Program-made: the position numbers and the translations under genes | Origin: Saccharofermentans sp. | GTDB taxonomy: Bacteria > Bacillota > Clostridia > Saccharofermentanales > Saccharofermentanaceae | Direction: 5' to 3' | NCBI GenBank assembly: GCA_024691325.1 | Contig: JAILNR010000048.1 | Location: 62,001 to 126,000 of the forward strand | DNA length: 64,000 nt | Shown: positions 20,486 to 29,095 of the stretch, piece after piece | Layout: every line of letters begins with the position of its first letter | How positions within the stretch are numbered: position 1 is the first letter of the stretch | Notes under the pieces: model-generated | Database searches by the model: none | Told to the model about the DNA's origin: nothing | The model's input: only the letters and a program-made list of their open reading frames with translations

Positions 20486-20857
20486 ATGATTACCGTCAGA
20501 GTCGTCAGAGACCAGAACCGTAAGGTCACAGGGCTGTTCGTTAACGGACACTCGGGATACGCCGAAGCGGGGTCCGACATAATCTGTGCAGGAGCGTCGA
20601 CACTCGTTTATACACTTGCTAATTCTCTTGAGAGAATATGCGGGATAGACACAGAGTATTCGACCAGGATCGCAGAGGATATGGGAGACGGCAATGTAAG
20701 CGCCGAGATAATCATACCGGATGGAAGATTCCGTGATGAGGGGGCGGCAGACAGAGCACAGGTGATAATGGAGACTATAGTTTTGGGATTCATCTCACTC
20801 GCCGAGTCAGCAAACCGGGACGGTAATAAGTACATTAACATCATTGAGGAAATTTGA
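20486..20857 (+). CDS. prp: Ribosomal-processing cysteine protease Prp
   Basis: [18 protein letters not shown] motif; located between rplU and rpmA; ATG at 20486 preferred over the longer ORF. Confidence 0.9.
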   Translation: MITVRVVRDQNRKVTGLFVNGHSGYAEAGSDIICAGASTLVYTLANSLERICGIDTEYSTRIAEDMGDGNVSAEIIIPDGRFRDEGAADRAQVIMETIVLGFISLAESANRDGNKYINIIEEI

Positions 20858-20877
20858 AGACACGGAGGTGTAAGATA

Positions 20878-21159
20878 ATGCTTAACATGAATTTACAGCT
20901 CTTCGCTCATAAGAAGGGAATGGGTTCCACCAAGAACGGTCGTGAGTCCCAGTCCAAGAGACTCGGAGCTAAGAAGGGCGACGGACAGAGCGTAATTGCA
21001 GGCAATATCATCTACAGACAGCGCGGAACAAAGATCCATCCCGGTAATAACGTAGGAATCGGATCTGATGATACGCTTTATGCGAAGATTGACGGACTTG
21101 TAAAGTACGAGCGCGTTGGTTCTTCCAAGAAGCAGGTCAGCGTTTATCCTGCAAACTGA
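20878..21159 (+). CDS. rpmA: 50S ribosomal protein L27 with cleavable N-terminal extension
   Basis: [40 protein letters not shown] ggaggtg. Confidence 0.96.
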   Translation: MLNMNLQLFAHKKGMGSTKNGRESQSKRLGAKKGDGQSVIAGNIIYRQRGTKIHPGNNVGIGSDDTLYAKIDGLVKYERVGSSKKQVSVYPAN

Positions 21160-21183
21160 TAAGAGCTTTTAAGAAGTTTTTAA

Positions 21184-21218
21184 CGCCTGTCGAATATCTG
21201 TTCGGCAGGCATTTTTTT
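21184..21218 (+). terminator. Rho-independent terminator after rpmA
   Basis: GCCTGTCGAA...TTCGGCAGGC followed by T-tract. Confidence 0.75.
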
Positions 21219-21231
21219 ACCAGGTGAGAAT

Positions 21232-22509
21232 ATGTTTATAGATCACGCGAAGATTTACGTGAAAGCTGGTGACGGCGGTCCCGGTGCGGTATCGTTTCAT
21301 ACCGAGAAGTACATAACCAACGGCGGACCTGACGGCGGAGACGGCGGTAAGGGCGGCGACGTTGTTTTCGTTGCTGCAGCGAAACTTACCACATTGCAGT
21401 CTTTCCGCTTCAAGCACAAGTTCGTTGCCGCTGACGGCGGCAAGGGTATGAACCGCAAGATGTACGGCAGGGGCGGAGAGGATCTTAAGATCGCAGTTCC
21501 CGTCGGTACCGTTATCAAAGATGCCGACACAGGCAAGATTCTTGCGGACTTTACCGAGGACGGTCAGGAAGAGATCATCTGCCGCGGCGGTAAGGGCGGC
21601 TCGGGTAATATGCATTTCGCGAATTCCGTAAGGCAGGCGCCCCAGTTCGCGCACTTAGGCCGTCCCGGCGAGGAGAAGAATCTCCAGGTCGAGCTTAAGC
21701 TCATCGCTGATGTCGGACTTGTCGGTTACCCGAATGCAGGAAAATCCACTTTGCTTTCCGTCATGACGCGCGCGAAACCCAAGATTGCGGACTATCCGTT
21801 TACTACGCTCGAGCCTGTTCTGGGTGTAGTGCAGAACTTTGACATGTCGTTCGTAATCGCGGATATCCCGGGACTTATCGAGGATGCGCACGAGGGTGCG
21901 GGCTTGGGACACGACTTCCTAAGACACATCGAGCGCACGAGGCTTCTTATCCATGTTGTTGATGTCTCGGCACACGACGGCCGTGACCCGGTCGATGACT
22001 TCAAGTCAATAAACAAAGAACTTACCGAGTTTAACGAGGAACTGTCGAAGCGTCCCCAGGTGGTCGTTGCCAATAAGTGCGACGATGCAACCGACGAAGA
22101 GGTCGAGTTGTTTGTTGAGGAAGTCCGCGCATTAGGTTACGAGGATATTTTCAAGATCAGTGCCGCGACAGGAGAGGGTATAAAGGAGCTTACGAATAAG
22201 GTAACAGAGCTTGTAAGCAAGCTTCCGCCGCCCGTTATTCACGACAAGATCGGTGAGGAGAACGAGAAGGTCTATAAGTATGTACCCGAACAGAAATATG
22301 AGATCAGCCGCGAGGATGACATGTTTGTTATCAGCGGTTCCTGGATCTCGAGACTTCGCGAGACCACTGATTTTGATGTTTACGACTCTGCGCAGTATTT
22401 CCAGCGGGCCCTTATAAAAGAGGGTGTTTACGACGCTTTGAAGAAGGCAGGCATCAAGGAAGGTGACTCAGTCCGCATTGATGATTTTGTTTTTGAATGG
22501 GTTGAATAA
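21232..22509 (+). CDS. obgE: GTPase Obg/CgtA
   Basis: MFIDHAKIYVKAGDGGPGAVSFHTEKY, VGYPNAGKSTLLSVMTRAKPKIADYPFTTLEP, C-terminal OCT domain. Confidence 0.96.
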   Translation: MFIDHAKIYVKAGDGGPGAVSFHTEKYITNGGPDGGDGGKGGDVVFVAAAKLTTLQSFRFKHKFVAADGGKGMNRKMYGRGGEDLKIAVPVGTVIKDADTGKILADFTEDGQEEIICRGGKGGSGNMHFANSVRQAPQFAHLGRPGEEKNLQVELKLIADVGLVGYPNAGKSTLLSVMTRAKPKIADYPFTTLEPVLGVVQNFDMSFVIADIPGLIEDAHEGAGLGHDFLRHIERTRLLIHVVDVSAHDGRDPVDDFKSINKELTEFNEELSKRPQVVVANKCDDATDEEVELFVEEVRALGYEDIFKISAATGEGIKELTNKVTELVSKLPPPVIHDKIGEENEKVYKYVPEQKYEISREDDMFVISGSWISRLRETTDFDVYDSAQYFQRALIKEGVYDALKKAGIKEGDSVRIDDFVFEWVE

Positions 22510-22621
22510 GCGAATTAACAATTTGTTAATCAATTTTCATACTCGCTTCGAAATGGATGGTTATACTTAAATCATAAAGTTATTACCTCATAGGGTGAAA
22601 GTAAGTAGAGTTTGTTCATAG

Positions 22622-22645
22622 CCTCCGGTTAATCCCGGAGGTTTT
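22622..22645 (+). terminator. Hairpin plus T-tract, likely obgE terminator
   Basis: CCTCCGG-ttaat-CCCGGAGGTTTT. Confidence 0.6.
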
Positions 22646-22680
22646 ATGTTGCACATAAAGAATGTTAGAATGTCGTTCGT

Positions 22681-23994
22681 ATGAAGGTTAAACGTATAAC
22701 AACAGTATTATTAATGTGCCTCGCGCTTTCCTCGTGCAGCATTTTGCCTGCGGCTCCTTCCGTGACGGAGCCTGTTGCTACAGCACCCGTTACTACTGCT
22801 GCGGTTGCTGCTGCTTCACAGACGACTGTGCAGACTACAGTTGTTACCGAGACTACCGTTGATCCCGAGGTTGTCAGAAGACAGTCTTACGAGACTTTCC
22901 TGTCCGGGCTTTATCTTGACCTTACAGGTCAGCAGATGCCGTCAGATTCCATGTCTTATTACGTTGACGGACTCATGAACAGTTCAGTGAATATATATGA
23001 GATCGTCTCCTCGATGATCGAGTCGTCGGATTTTTCTTCTGAAGATCTTCAGGATACGGATTTTATAAATGATTGTTTTAATACTTTCATGCGCCGCGCG
23101 CCTTCTGATAATGAGATGCGTTTTTATACTGATCTTATCGCAGGCGGTACGAGCCGTTCTGATATTGCCGGGATGATGATGGCAAGTGACGGATTTGCAC
23201 AGGTTTGTTCCGGTTACGGTCTGACGCCTGAGTTTAATAATAATCCGGAGCTTTATGCCACCGCACCTTATCAGTATCTGGCTGAACTTCCGGATGCGAA
23301 CTCTATGATGCCTATAGGAGGCTACGTGCCCTCCGATGAGGTTCTTGCTTCCCTTTATGAGAGCATGGATAACTTAACTTATAAGTTCTCGTTCCTTCTT
23401 GTTGATATCAACACAGGAGAGGGGCTTGCATATAACCTTGATGAGATCTACTACACCGCAAGTTCGATCAAAGGTCCGTTTGCCGCAAGCTTTTGTGATC
23501 TCGATCCCGAGCAGGCCGCCAACTGGACGAACAGCCTTATAAGCCTGCTTCAAAATTCCGATAACGACGCTTATGCCGCGCTCGACGAGACCTATCACAG
23601 AACTTACATCCGCCAGTGGTGTGAACAGTTAGGTCTCGACCTTGCGCCTTTTGCTTACAAGTACCCTCATATAAACTCACGCCAGATGGCTGCGCTATGG
23701 CTTAGAAGTTATGAGTTTTTCGAGTCGGGTGAGTGGGGTGCCCAGGTTGCAAGCTGGTATGAGAACCCTAACGAGTCTGCGATACACGCGATGCTGGGCG
23801 ATCAGTACGTCACACGCTCCAAGGGCGGATGGTTTGTTGATGAGGACCCGTACCGCACCTGCACGGTCGATGCCGGCATTGTCTATGCGGATAACGGCCC
23901 GTACATAATCGTTGTTATGTCCGAGGTTCCGAGCAGCATGGATTACTTAAACCCCATCGTCACTTCTTTGGATCTTGCGCATCAGGATATGTAA
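22681..23994 (+). CDS. Lipoprotein with N-terminal DUF4214-like and C-terminal serine hydrolase (beta-lactamase-related) domain
   Basis: CLALSSCSI lipobox; LDLTGQQMPSDSMSYYVDGLMN; YTASSIKGPFAAS (SxxK), SDNDAY, TRSKGGW (KGG). Confidence 0.75.
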   Translation: MKVKRITTVLLMCLALSSCSILPAAPSVTEPVATAPVTTAAVAAASQTTVQTTVVTETTVDPEVVRRQSYETFLSGLYLDLTGQQMPSDSMSYYVDGLMNSSVNIYEIVSSMIESSDFSSEDLQDTDFINDCFNTFMRRAPSDNEMRFYTDLIAGGTSRSDIAGMMMASDGFAQVCSGYGLTPEFNNNPELYATAPYQYLAELPDANSMMPIGGYVPSDEVLASLYESMDNLTYKFSFLLVDINTGEGLAYNLDEIYYTASSIKGPFAASFCDLDPEQAANWTNSLISLLQNSDNDAYAALDETYHRTYIRQWCEQLGLDLAPFAYKYPHINSRQMAALWLRSYEFFESGEWGAQVASWYENPNESAIHAMLGDQYVTRSKGGWFVDEDPYRTCTVDAGIVYADNGPYIIVVMSEVPSSMDYLNPIVTSLDLAHQDM

Positions 23995-24001
23995 GAAAAT
24001 A

Positions 24002-24041
24002 TAATCCCCCTTTGAAGCCAAACGTGGTCAAAGGGGGATTA
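24002..24041. terminator. Bidirectional terminator between convergent genes
   Basis: TAATCCCCCTTTGA / TCAAAGGGGGATTA perfect 14-bp stem. Confidence 0.85.
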
Positions 24042-24045
24042 CTAA

Positions 24046-24267
24046 TTATGCTTTCTGATACTCGAGTATATCTCCGGGCTGGCAGTCGAGTGCGTCGCAA
24101 ATTGCCTCGAGAGTCGAGAAGCGGATAGCCGAGATCTTCCCGTTCTTTATCTTCGACAAGTTTACATTCGACACCCCGACTTTCTCGGATAAGTCGTTAA
24201 GAGATATCTTACGGTCGGCCATCACTCTGTCTAATCTTAAAATTATCTGTCCCATAAGCCACCTCAC
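24046..24267 (-). CDS. Small Xre/Cro-type HTH regulator (YozG-like)
   Basis: LDRVMADRKISLNDLSEKVGVSNVNLSKIKNGKISAIRFSTLEAICDALDCQPGDILEY. Confidence 0.9.
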   Translation of the reverse strand: MRWLMGQIILRLDRVMADRKISLNDLSEKVGVSNVNLSKIKNGKISAIRFSTLEAICDALDCQPGDILEYQKA

Positions 24268-24914
24268 AATGTCTCATCAGACTGAATCTGAAGTGTTCTG
24301 CCGTAATCCATAACTGTATATATGAGCCATGTGACTACACCGGATACGACACCCAGACCTGCGCCGTTAGTAAGGAGCAACAGTACGCTGACAACGATAA
24401 GAACAGTAGTTACTCTCTTTATGATCCTGTCTGTGAAAGGATTCTCATCCTTCTCGATAAGGCCGAATGTGCTGCTTACGACTTTGATCATAATCGCCGC
24501 ACCTGCAAGTACGACGCTTATTCCCATCATATAGATTCCGTAAACAAAGCTGGCGGGATTATTCTCGAGCTTTTCCTGAATTGCAGGGATGTCGGAATCG
24601 AACTTCTCAGGATCGATAAGCTGGATGTTGATCGTCTTTGCCGAACCGATCTCATTGGTGTCTGTTGTATCCACATAACCTGCCTCGGTTGCCTCGTCAA
24701 GCATCCGGTCGAACCTCGGTCCTAAGCTGTAGATGTAGATACCGGAGATCAAGGACATTACGCATCCGACGATAGCGATAATGCACAGAATATTCGTTAC
24801 GATCTTGCCTACATGTGCGCTCTTTTTGATCTTTGCCAATTTTGCATTCATTTCATTCATTTCTTTATACCCCATTTCTTGATAATCCTCTTCGAAGATG
24901 ATTTCACTATACAT
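24264..24914 (-). CDS. DUF2975-like membrane protein paired with HTH regulator
   Basis: Four TM segments; ENPFTDRIIKRVTTVLIVV; ATGA overlap with downstream HTH gene. Confidence 0.65.
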   Translation of the reverse strand: MYSEIIFEEDYQEMGYKEMNEMNAKLAKIKKSAHVGKIVTNILCIIAIVGCVMSLISGIYIYSLGPRFDRMLDEATEAGYVDTTDTNEIGSAKTINIQLIDPEKFDSDIPAIQEKLENNPASFVYGIYMMGISVVLAGAAIMIKVVSSTFGLIEKDENPFTDRIIKRVTTVLIVVSVLLLLTNGAGLGVVSGVVTWLIYTVMDYGRTLQIQSDETL

Positions 24915-25045
24915 GAGTAGTTAATCATTGTCAATAACAATTTAACGATAAACATTAAAAATCTAACGCGAAGCGTAAAAACAAAACCGATAAACCCTAC
25001 ACAACGGATATGTATTATAATTAATAAAAAACGCCGGAGAACATC

Positions 25046-25963
25046 ATGACAATACAGCAGTTAAACTACGCGATAACAATTTCCGAAGCGGGTTCGATCA
25101 ACAAGGCATCTGAAGTCCTTTATGTCTCGCAGCCGTCGCTTACCGAGTCGGTCAAGGAGCTTGAGAAGGAGCTCGGTATCACGATATTCTTAAGAAGCGG
25201 AAGAGGTGTATCTCTAACTTCGGAAGGTGCGGATTTTATCCTCTACGCAAGACAGGTAGTTAATGACTATAACGAATTGTCAGAGCGCTTCGGCAACTCC
25301 AAGAACATAAAGAAGAAGTTCGGTGTCTCGACGCAGCACTACTCATTCGCGGTCAAGGCTTTTGTCGAGCTTGTTAAGGAACGCGATATGTCGCGCTACG
25401 AGTTCGCGATAAGAGAATCGAGAACAAGAGATGTTATATCTGACGTTGCTTCCTTAAGAAGCGAGATCGGCATCATTTACTTAAGTGAGTTTAACAAGTC
25501 CGCGATAACCAAGCTTTTAAGGGCATCCGACCTTGAGTTCCACCCGCTTATTACCTGCGACGCTTACGTTTACCTGTGGGCAGGGCACCCTCTTTCGAAG
25601 AAGAAAAAGATCACTTTCGAGCAGCTTTCAGATTACCCGTGTCTGTCGTTCGAGCAGGGAGATCAGGCAAGCTTCTACTACGCCGAGGAGATCTTGAGCA
25701 CGAAGGAGTATGTTAAGACGATAAAGGCGAATGACCGCGCGACGATGCTTAATCTGATGGTCGGTCTTAACGGCTACACTTTGTGCTCCGGCATCATCTG
25801 CGAGGAGCTTAACGGGGATGATTATGTTGCGGTCCCGTTTGACTCGAAGGGCGAGGAAGAGGCAAGCCGTATGCAGATTGGGTACATCACGCGCAAGAAC
25901 CAGCTGCTTAGTAAGACAGGCAAGCTTTATATCGAGAAGATAAACGAGTATCTCAAGGTATAG
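25046..25963 (+). CDS. LysR-family transcriptional regulator
   Basis: MTIQQLNYAITISEAGSINKASEVLYVSQPSLTESVKELEKELGITIFLRSGRGVSLTSEG. Confidence 0.93.
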   Translation: MTIQQLNYAITISEAGSINKASEVLYVSQPSLTESVKELEKELGITIFLRSGRGVSLTSEGADFILYARQVVNDYNELSERFGNSKNIKKKFGVSTQHYSFAVKAFVELVKERDMSRYEFAIRESRTRDVISDVASLRSEIGIIYLSEFNKSAITKLLRASDLEFHPLITCDAYVYLWAGHPLSKKKKITFEQLSDYPCLSFEQGDQASFYYAEEILSTKEYVKTIKANDRATMLNLMVGLNGYTLCSGIICEELNGDDYVAVPFDSKGEEEASRMQIGYITRKNQLLSKTGKLYIEKINEYLKV

Positions 25964-25975
25964 GTACAACCTATA
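25959..25975. promoter_or_regulatory. MET-box-like palindrome upstream of metN
   Basis: TATAGG-TACAA-CCTATA, 17 bp, between LysR and metN. Confidence 0.55.
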
Positions 25976-26055
25976 GCACGTTATAGATTTAACATATTAT
26001 CCCGATAAGACGCGTACCCATAAAATAACTTCCGTAAATAAAACGGAGGTGTTTT

Positions 26056-26829
26056 GTGGGCACTATAGTTGAGTTTAAAGAAGTAACCAAGATCTTCTCG
26101 TCTGCTTACGGCACGACGAAGGCACTCGATAATGTAAACCTTAAGATAGAAGAGGGCGACATATACGGCGTCATCGGCATGAGCGGCGCCGGTAAATCGA
26201 CCCTCATCCGCTGCATCAACCTGCTCGAAAAGCCGACATCAGGACAAGTCATCACTGACGGTGAGGACCTTACCAAGCTAAGTGAGAAGCAGCTGCGCGC
26301 CAAGCGTAAGCACATCGGCATGATATTCCAGCACTTTAACCTTCTTATGCAGAAGAATGTTGTTGATAACGTCGCGTTCCCGCTGACGGCCTCAGGCGTG
26401 CCCAAGAAGGAAGCGCGTGCAAAGGCGGCGGAGCTTTTGGAAGTCGTGGGACTTAAGGAGAAGATGAAGTCGTATCCCGCATCGCTGTCGGGCGGACAGA
26501 TGCAGCGTGTCGCGATTGCAAGGGCACTCGCGCAGGACCCGAAGATACTGCTTTGTGACGAGGCGACAAGTGCGCTCGACCCGGAGACGACGGCGTCGAT
26601 CCTGAACCTTTTGCAGAAGATAAACCGCGAATACAACATCACGATAATAATCATCACTCACGCGATGAGTGTGGTGCGCAGGGTCTGCAAGCATGTCGCG
26701 ATCTTAAGTGACGGACAGATTGTTGAGACAGGACTTGTAAGTGATGTGTTTGATAACCCGCAGACTGATGAGGCCAGGATACTTATATCGAAGGCAGAGC
26801 AGTCCGAGCGCCGGACGAAAGGAGAATGA
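26056..26829 (+). CDS. metN: Methionine ABC transporter ATP-binding protein
   Basis: GVIGMSGAGKSTLIRCINLLEKPTSG, LSGGQMQRVAIARAL; in metN-metI-metQ order. Confidence 0.92.
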   Translation: MGTIVEFKEVTKIFSSAYGTTKALDNVNLKIEEGDIYGVIGMSGAGKSTLIRCINLLEKPTSGQVITDGEDLTKLSEKQLRAKRKHIGMIFQHFNLLMQKNVVDNVAFPLTASGVPKKEARAKAAELLEVVGLKEKMKSYPASLSGGQMQRVAIARALAQDPKILLCDEATSALDPETTASILNLLQKINREYNITIIIITHAMSVVRRVCKHVAILSDGQIVETGLVSDVFDNPQTDEARILISKAEQSERRTKGE

Positions 26830-27494
26830 ATATGTGGACACCTGAAGTTACCAACATGATAATCCAGGGAATAGGAGAGACACTTAAGATGACTTGCTTC
26901 TCCTGTCTGTTCGGCTACCTGTTCGGGATCCCGCTCGGAGTTATCCTCTCGACTACGGATGTGAACGGACTTACGCCCAACAGGTATGTATATAAGGTTC
27001 TCGACTTTATTACCAATATCGTTCGAAGCGTGCCGTTTCTTATCCTGCTTATTCTTCTTATACCGGTAACGAGAGCGCTCGTCGGCAAAAGCTACGGAAG
27101 CACGGCAACGATAGTACCTCTTACGATCGCGGCGGTCCCGTTTATAGGAAGAATGGTCGAATCGTCTTTGAACGAAGTTGACCGCGGCGTCATCGAGGCG
27201 GCAAGAAGCATGGGCATAAGCAACTTCAAGATAATAACAAGAGTTATGCTCGTGGAGACGCGTGTATCGCTCATGACAGGAGTTACCATCGCGTTCGGAA
27301 CTATCCTCGGTTACTCCGCGATGGCGGGCACGGTCGGAGGCGGCGGCTTGGGAGATATCGCAGTGCGTTACGGCTACTACAGATACCAGACTGACATCAT
27401 GATTGTCACTGTCGTTCTTCTTATATTACTTGTACAGATATTCCAGACAGTAGGCATGCGCATCGCCGCGAAGACAGACAGGCGCATCAAGTAA
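26826..27494 (+). CDS. metI: Methionine ABC transporter permease
   Basis: GIGETLKMT, RSVPFLILLILLIPVTR, EAARSMGISNFKIITRVML, AMAGTVGGGGLGDIAVRYGY. Confidence 0.93.
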   Translation: MNMWTPEVTNMIIQGIGETLKMTCFSCLFGYLFGIPLGVILSTTDVNGLTPNRYVYKVLDFITNIVRSVPFLILLILLIPVTRALVGKSYGSTATIVPLTIAAVPFIGRMVESSLNEVDRGVIEAARSMGISNFKIITRVMLVETRVSLMTGVTIAFGTILGYSAMAGTVGGGGLGDIAVRYGYYRYQTDIMIVTVVLLILLVQIFQTVGMRIAAKTDRRIK

Positions 27495-27498
27495 GAGT

Positions 27499-27515
27499 TA
27501 TAAGTTTTGCCTATA
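27499..27515. promoter_or_regulatory. Second MET-box-like element upstream of metQ
   Basis: TATAAGTTTTGCCTATA within GTTATA...TATAAC; 17 bp. Confidence 0.4.
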
Positions 27516-27598
27516 ACTGAACATAACTTGTTGGTATTAGGCAAGGCAATCGAAAACAAATAGAATAAGCCTATTCAAAAGAGAAGGAGAAAAGGAAC

Positions 27599-28435
27599 AT
27601 GAAAGAATTGGTAAAGAAAGCAGCTGCCCTTGCAGTAACGGCAGCATTGTCAATCGGAGTTGTTGCTTGCGCCGCAGAAGGGGAGGCAGAAAGCAACGGG
27701 GATCTTGAGGTGATCAAGGTGGCAGCAAGTGCCACACCTCACGCTGAAATCCTGGAGCAGGCAAAGCCCATCCTTGCCGAGCAGGGATACGATCTTCAGA
27801 TCACGGTATTTGATGATTATGTACAGCCTAATAATGTAGTTGAGAGCCGCGAGTTTGATGCTAACTACTTCCAGCACATACCTTACCTTGACAGCTTCAA
27901 CGAAGAGCAGGGAACACACCTTGTAAATGCAGGCGGAATCCACTATGAGCCGTTCGGCATCTACGCAGGTACGAAGACAAGCCTCGATGAGCTTGCTGAA
28001 GGTGACGTAATCGCCATCCCTAACGACACAACTAACGAAGCAAGAGCTCTTCTGCTTTTGCAGGATAACGGTTATCTTACATTAGCTGACGGCGTTGGTC
28101 TTACAGCTACAGTTAACGATATCGTGGATAATCCTTACGGCATTACTTTCCAGGAATTAGAAGCAGCTCAGGTATCACGTGTAAGAGAGGAAGTTGCTTT
28201 CGTGGTTCTTAACGGTAACTACGCACTCGAGGCAGGTCTGTCCGTCGGTTCCGATGCACTCGTAACAGAGTCCCCTGACTCAGATGCAGCCCAGACTTAT
28301 GTAAACATTATCGCAGTATATGAGGGCGATGAGAATTCGGAGAAGATCCAGGCTCTTGTAAATGTACTTCAGTCACAGGAGATCGCGGATTACATCAACA
28401 ATACGTACGACGGTGCGGTTGTCCCTTTCAACTGA
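27599..28435 (+). CDS. metQ: Methionine-binding lipoprotein (NlpA/MetQ family)
   Basis: VVACAAEGE lipobox; VAASATPHAEILEQAKPILAEQGYDLQITVFDDYVQPN; FDANYFQHIPYLDSFN. Confidence 0.94.
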   Translation: MKELVKKAAALAVTAALSIGVVACAAEGEAESNGDLEVIKVAASATPHAEILEQAKPILAEQGYDLQITVFDDYVQPNNVVESREFDANYFQHIPYLDSFNEEQGTHLVNAGGIHYEPFGIYAGTKTSLDELAEGDVIAIPNDTTNEARALLLLQDNGYLTLADGVGLTATVNDIVDNPYGITFQELEAAQVSRVREEVAFVVLNGNYALEAGLSVGSDALVTESPDSDAAQTYVNIIAVYEGDENSEKIQALVNVLQSQEIADYINNTYDGAVVPFN

Positions 28436-28446
28436 TTACCGTAGAT

Positions 28447-28484
28447 AAGCCCGGGGGCTCATTCGCCCCCGGGCTTTTTATTTT
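28447..28484 (+). terminator. Rho-independent terminator after metQ
   Basis: AAGCCCGGGGGC-tcattc-GCCCCCGGGCTTTTTATTTT. Confidence 0.92.
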
Positions 28485-28612
28485 GCCTTAAGGTGTAGAA
28501 GTTGCATTAAAAAAACTATAAATTGCCTTACTTTTTATTAAATTAGGGATGCTTGGTCCCCCGGGTCTTATGCTATACTTTACGGGTATTTTTGTGAGTT
28601 ATAAGAGGGAAT

Positions 28613-29095
28613 GTGGTTTTGTCCGGTAACAAGATATTTGCACAGGATAACATAAACACGGGAAGACAGCCTGAGGTTGATATTGCCAAGGTTATAGTTA
28701 TACTTTCCCTTGCTTCTATTTATGTCTTCGTTGAGTGTACTTCAGAAGAAGGACTGTCATCGGGAATCCCGTATTTCTTTGACAGTGTGCTCGGCATATA
28801 CTTCCTGGTTTCCAAGCTTCTTCCTGACCGGGTGATCAACGCGATTTCCAGGATGAGTAAGAATGTAACGGAAGTTTATTTTATCCAGTGGGTACTCGTA
28901 TGGTGGGCAGTTGACTTCTTTACATTTATAATAAAGGGTGATGTGCTTATCGCGCCCATCCCGGCACTGATACTTGGATTAATACTGAACATCATATCAG
29001 TTATCCTCGCTGATGTATGGATCATGAGAATCGTAAGACAAAGATTTAGAAGGAGTGTAATGCGTAATGAAGATCAGAAACTGTCTTGGACTTAA
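28613..29095 (+). CDS. Short membrane protein resembling an internally deleted acyltransferase-3-type protein
   Basis: N-terminal PEVDIAKVIVILSLASIYVFVE and C-terminal SRMSKNVTEVYFIQWVLVWW resemble the two ends of acyltransferase-type membrane proteins. Confidence 0.5.
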   Translation: MVLSGNKIFAQDNINTGRQPEVDIAKVIVILSLASIYVFVECTSEEGLSSGIPYFFDSVLGIYFLVSKLLPDRVINAISRMSKNVTEVYFIQWVLVWWAVDFFTFIIKGDVLIAPIPALILGLILNIISVILADVWIMRIVRQRFRRSVMRNEDQKLSWT

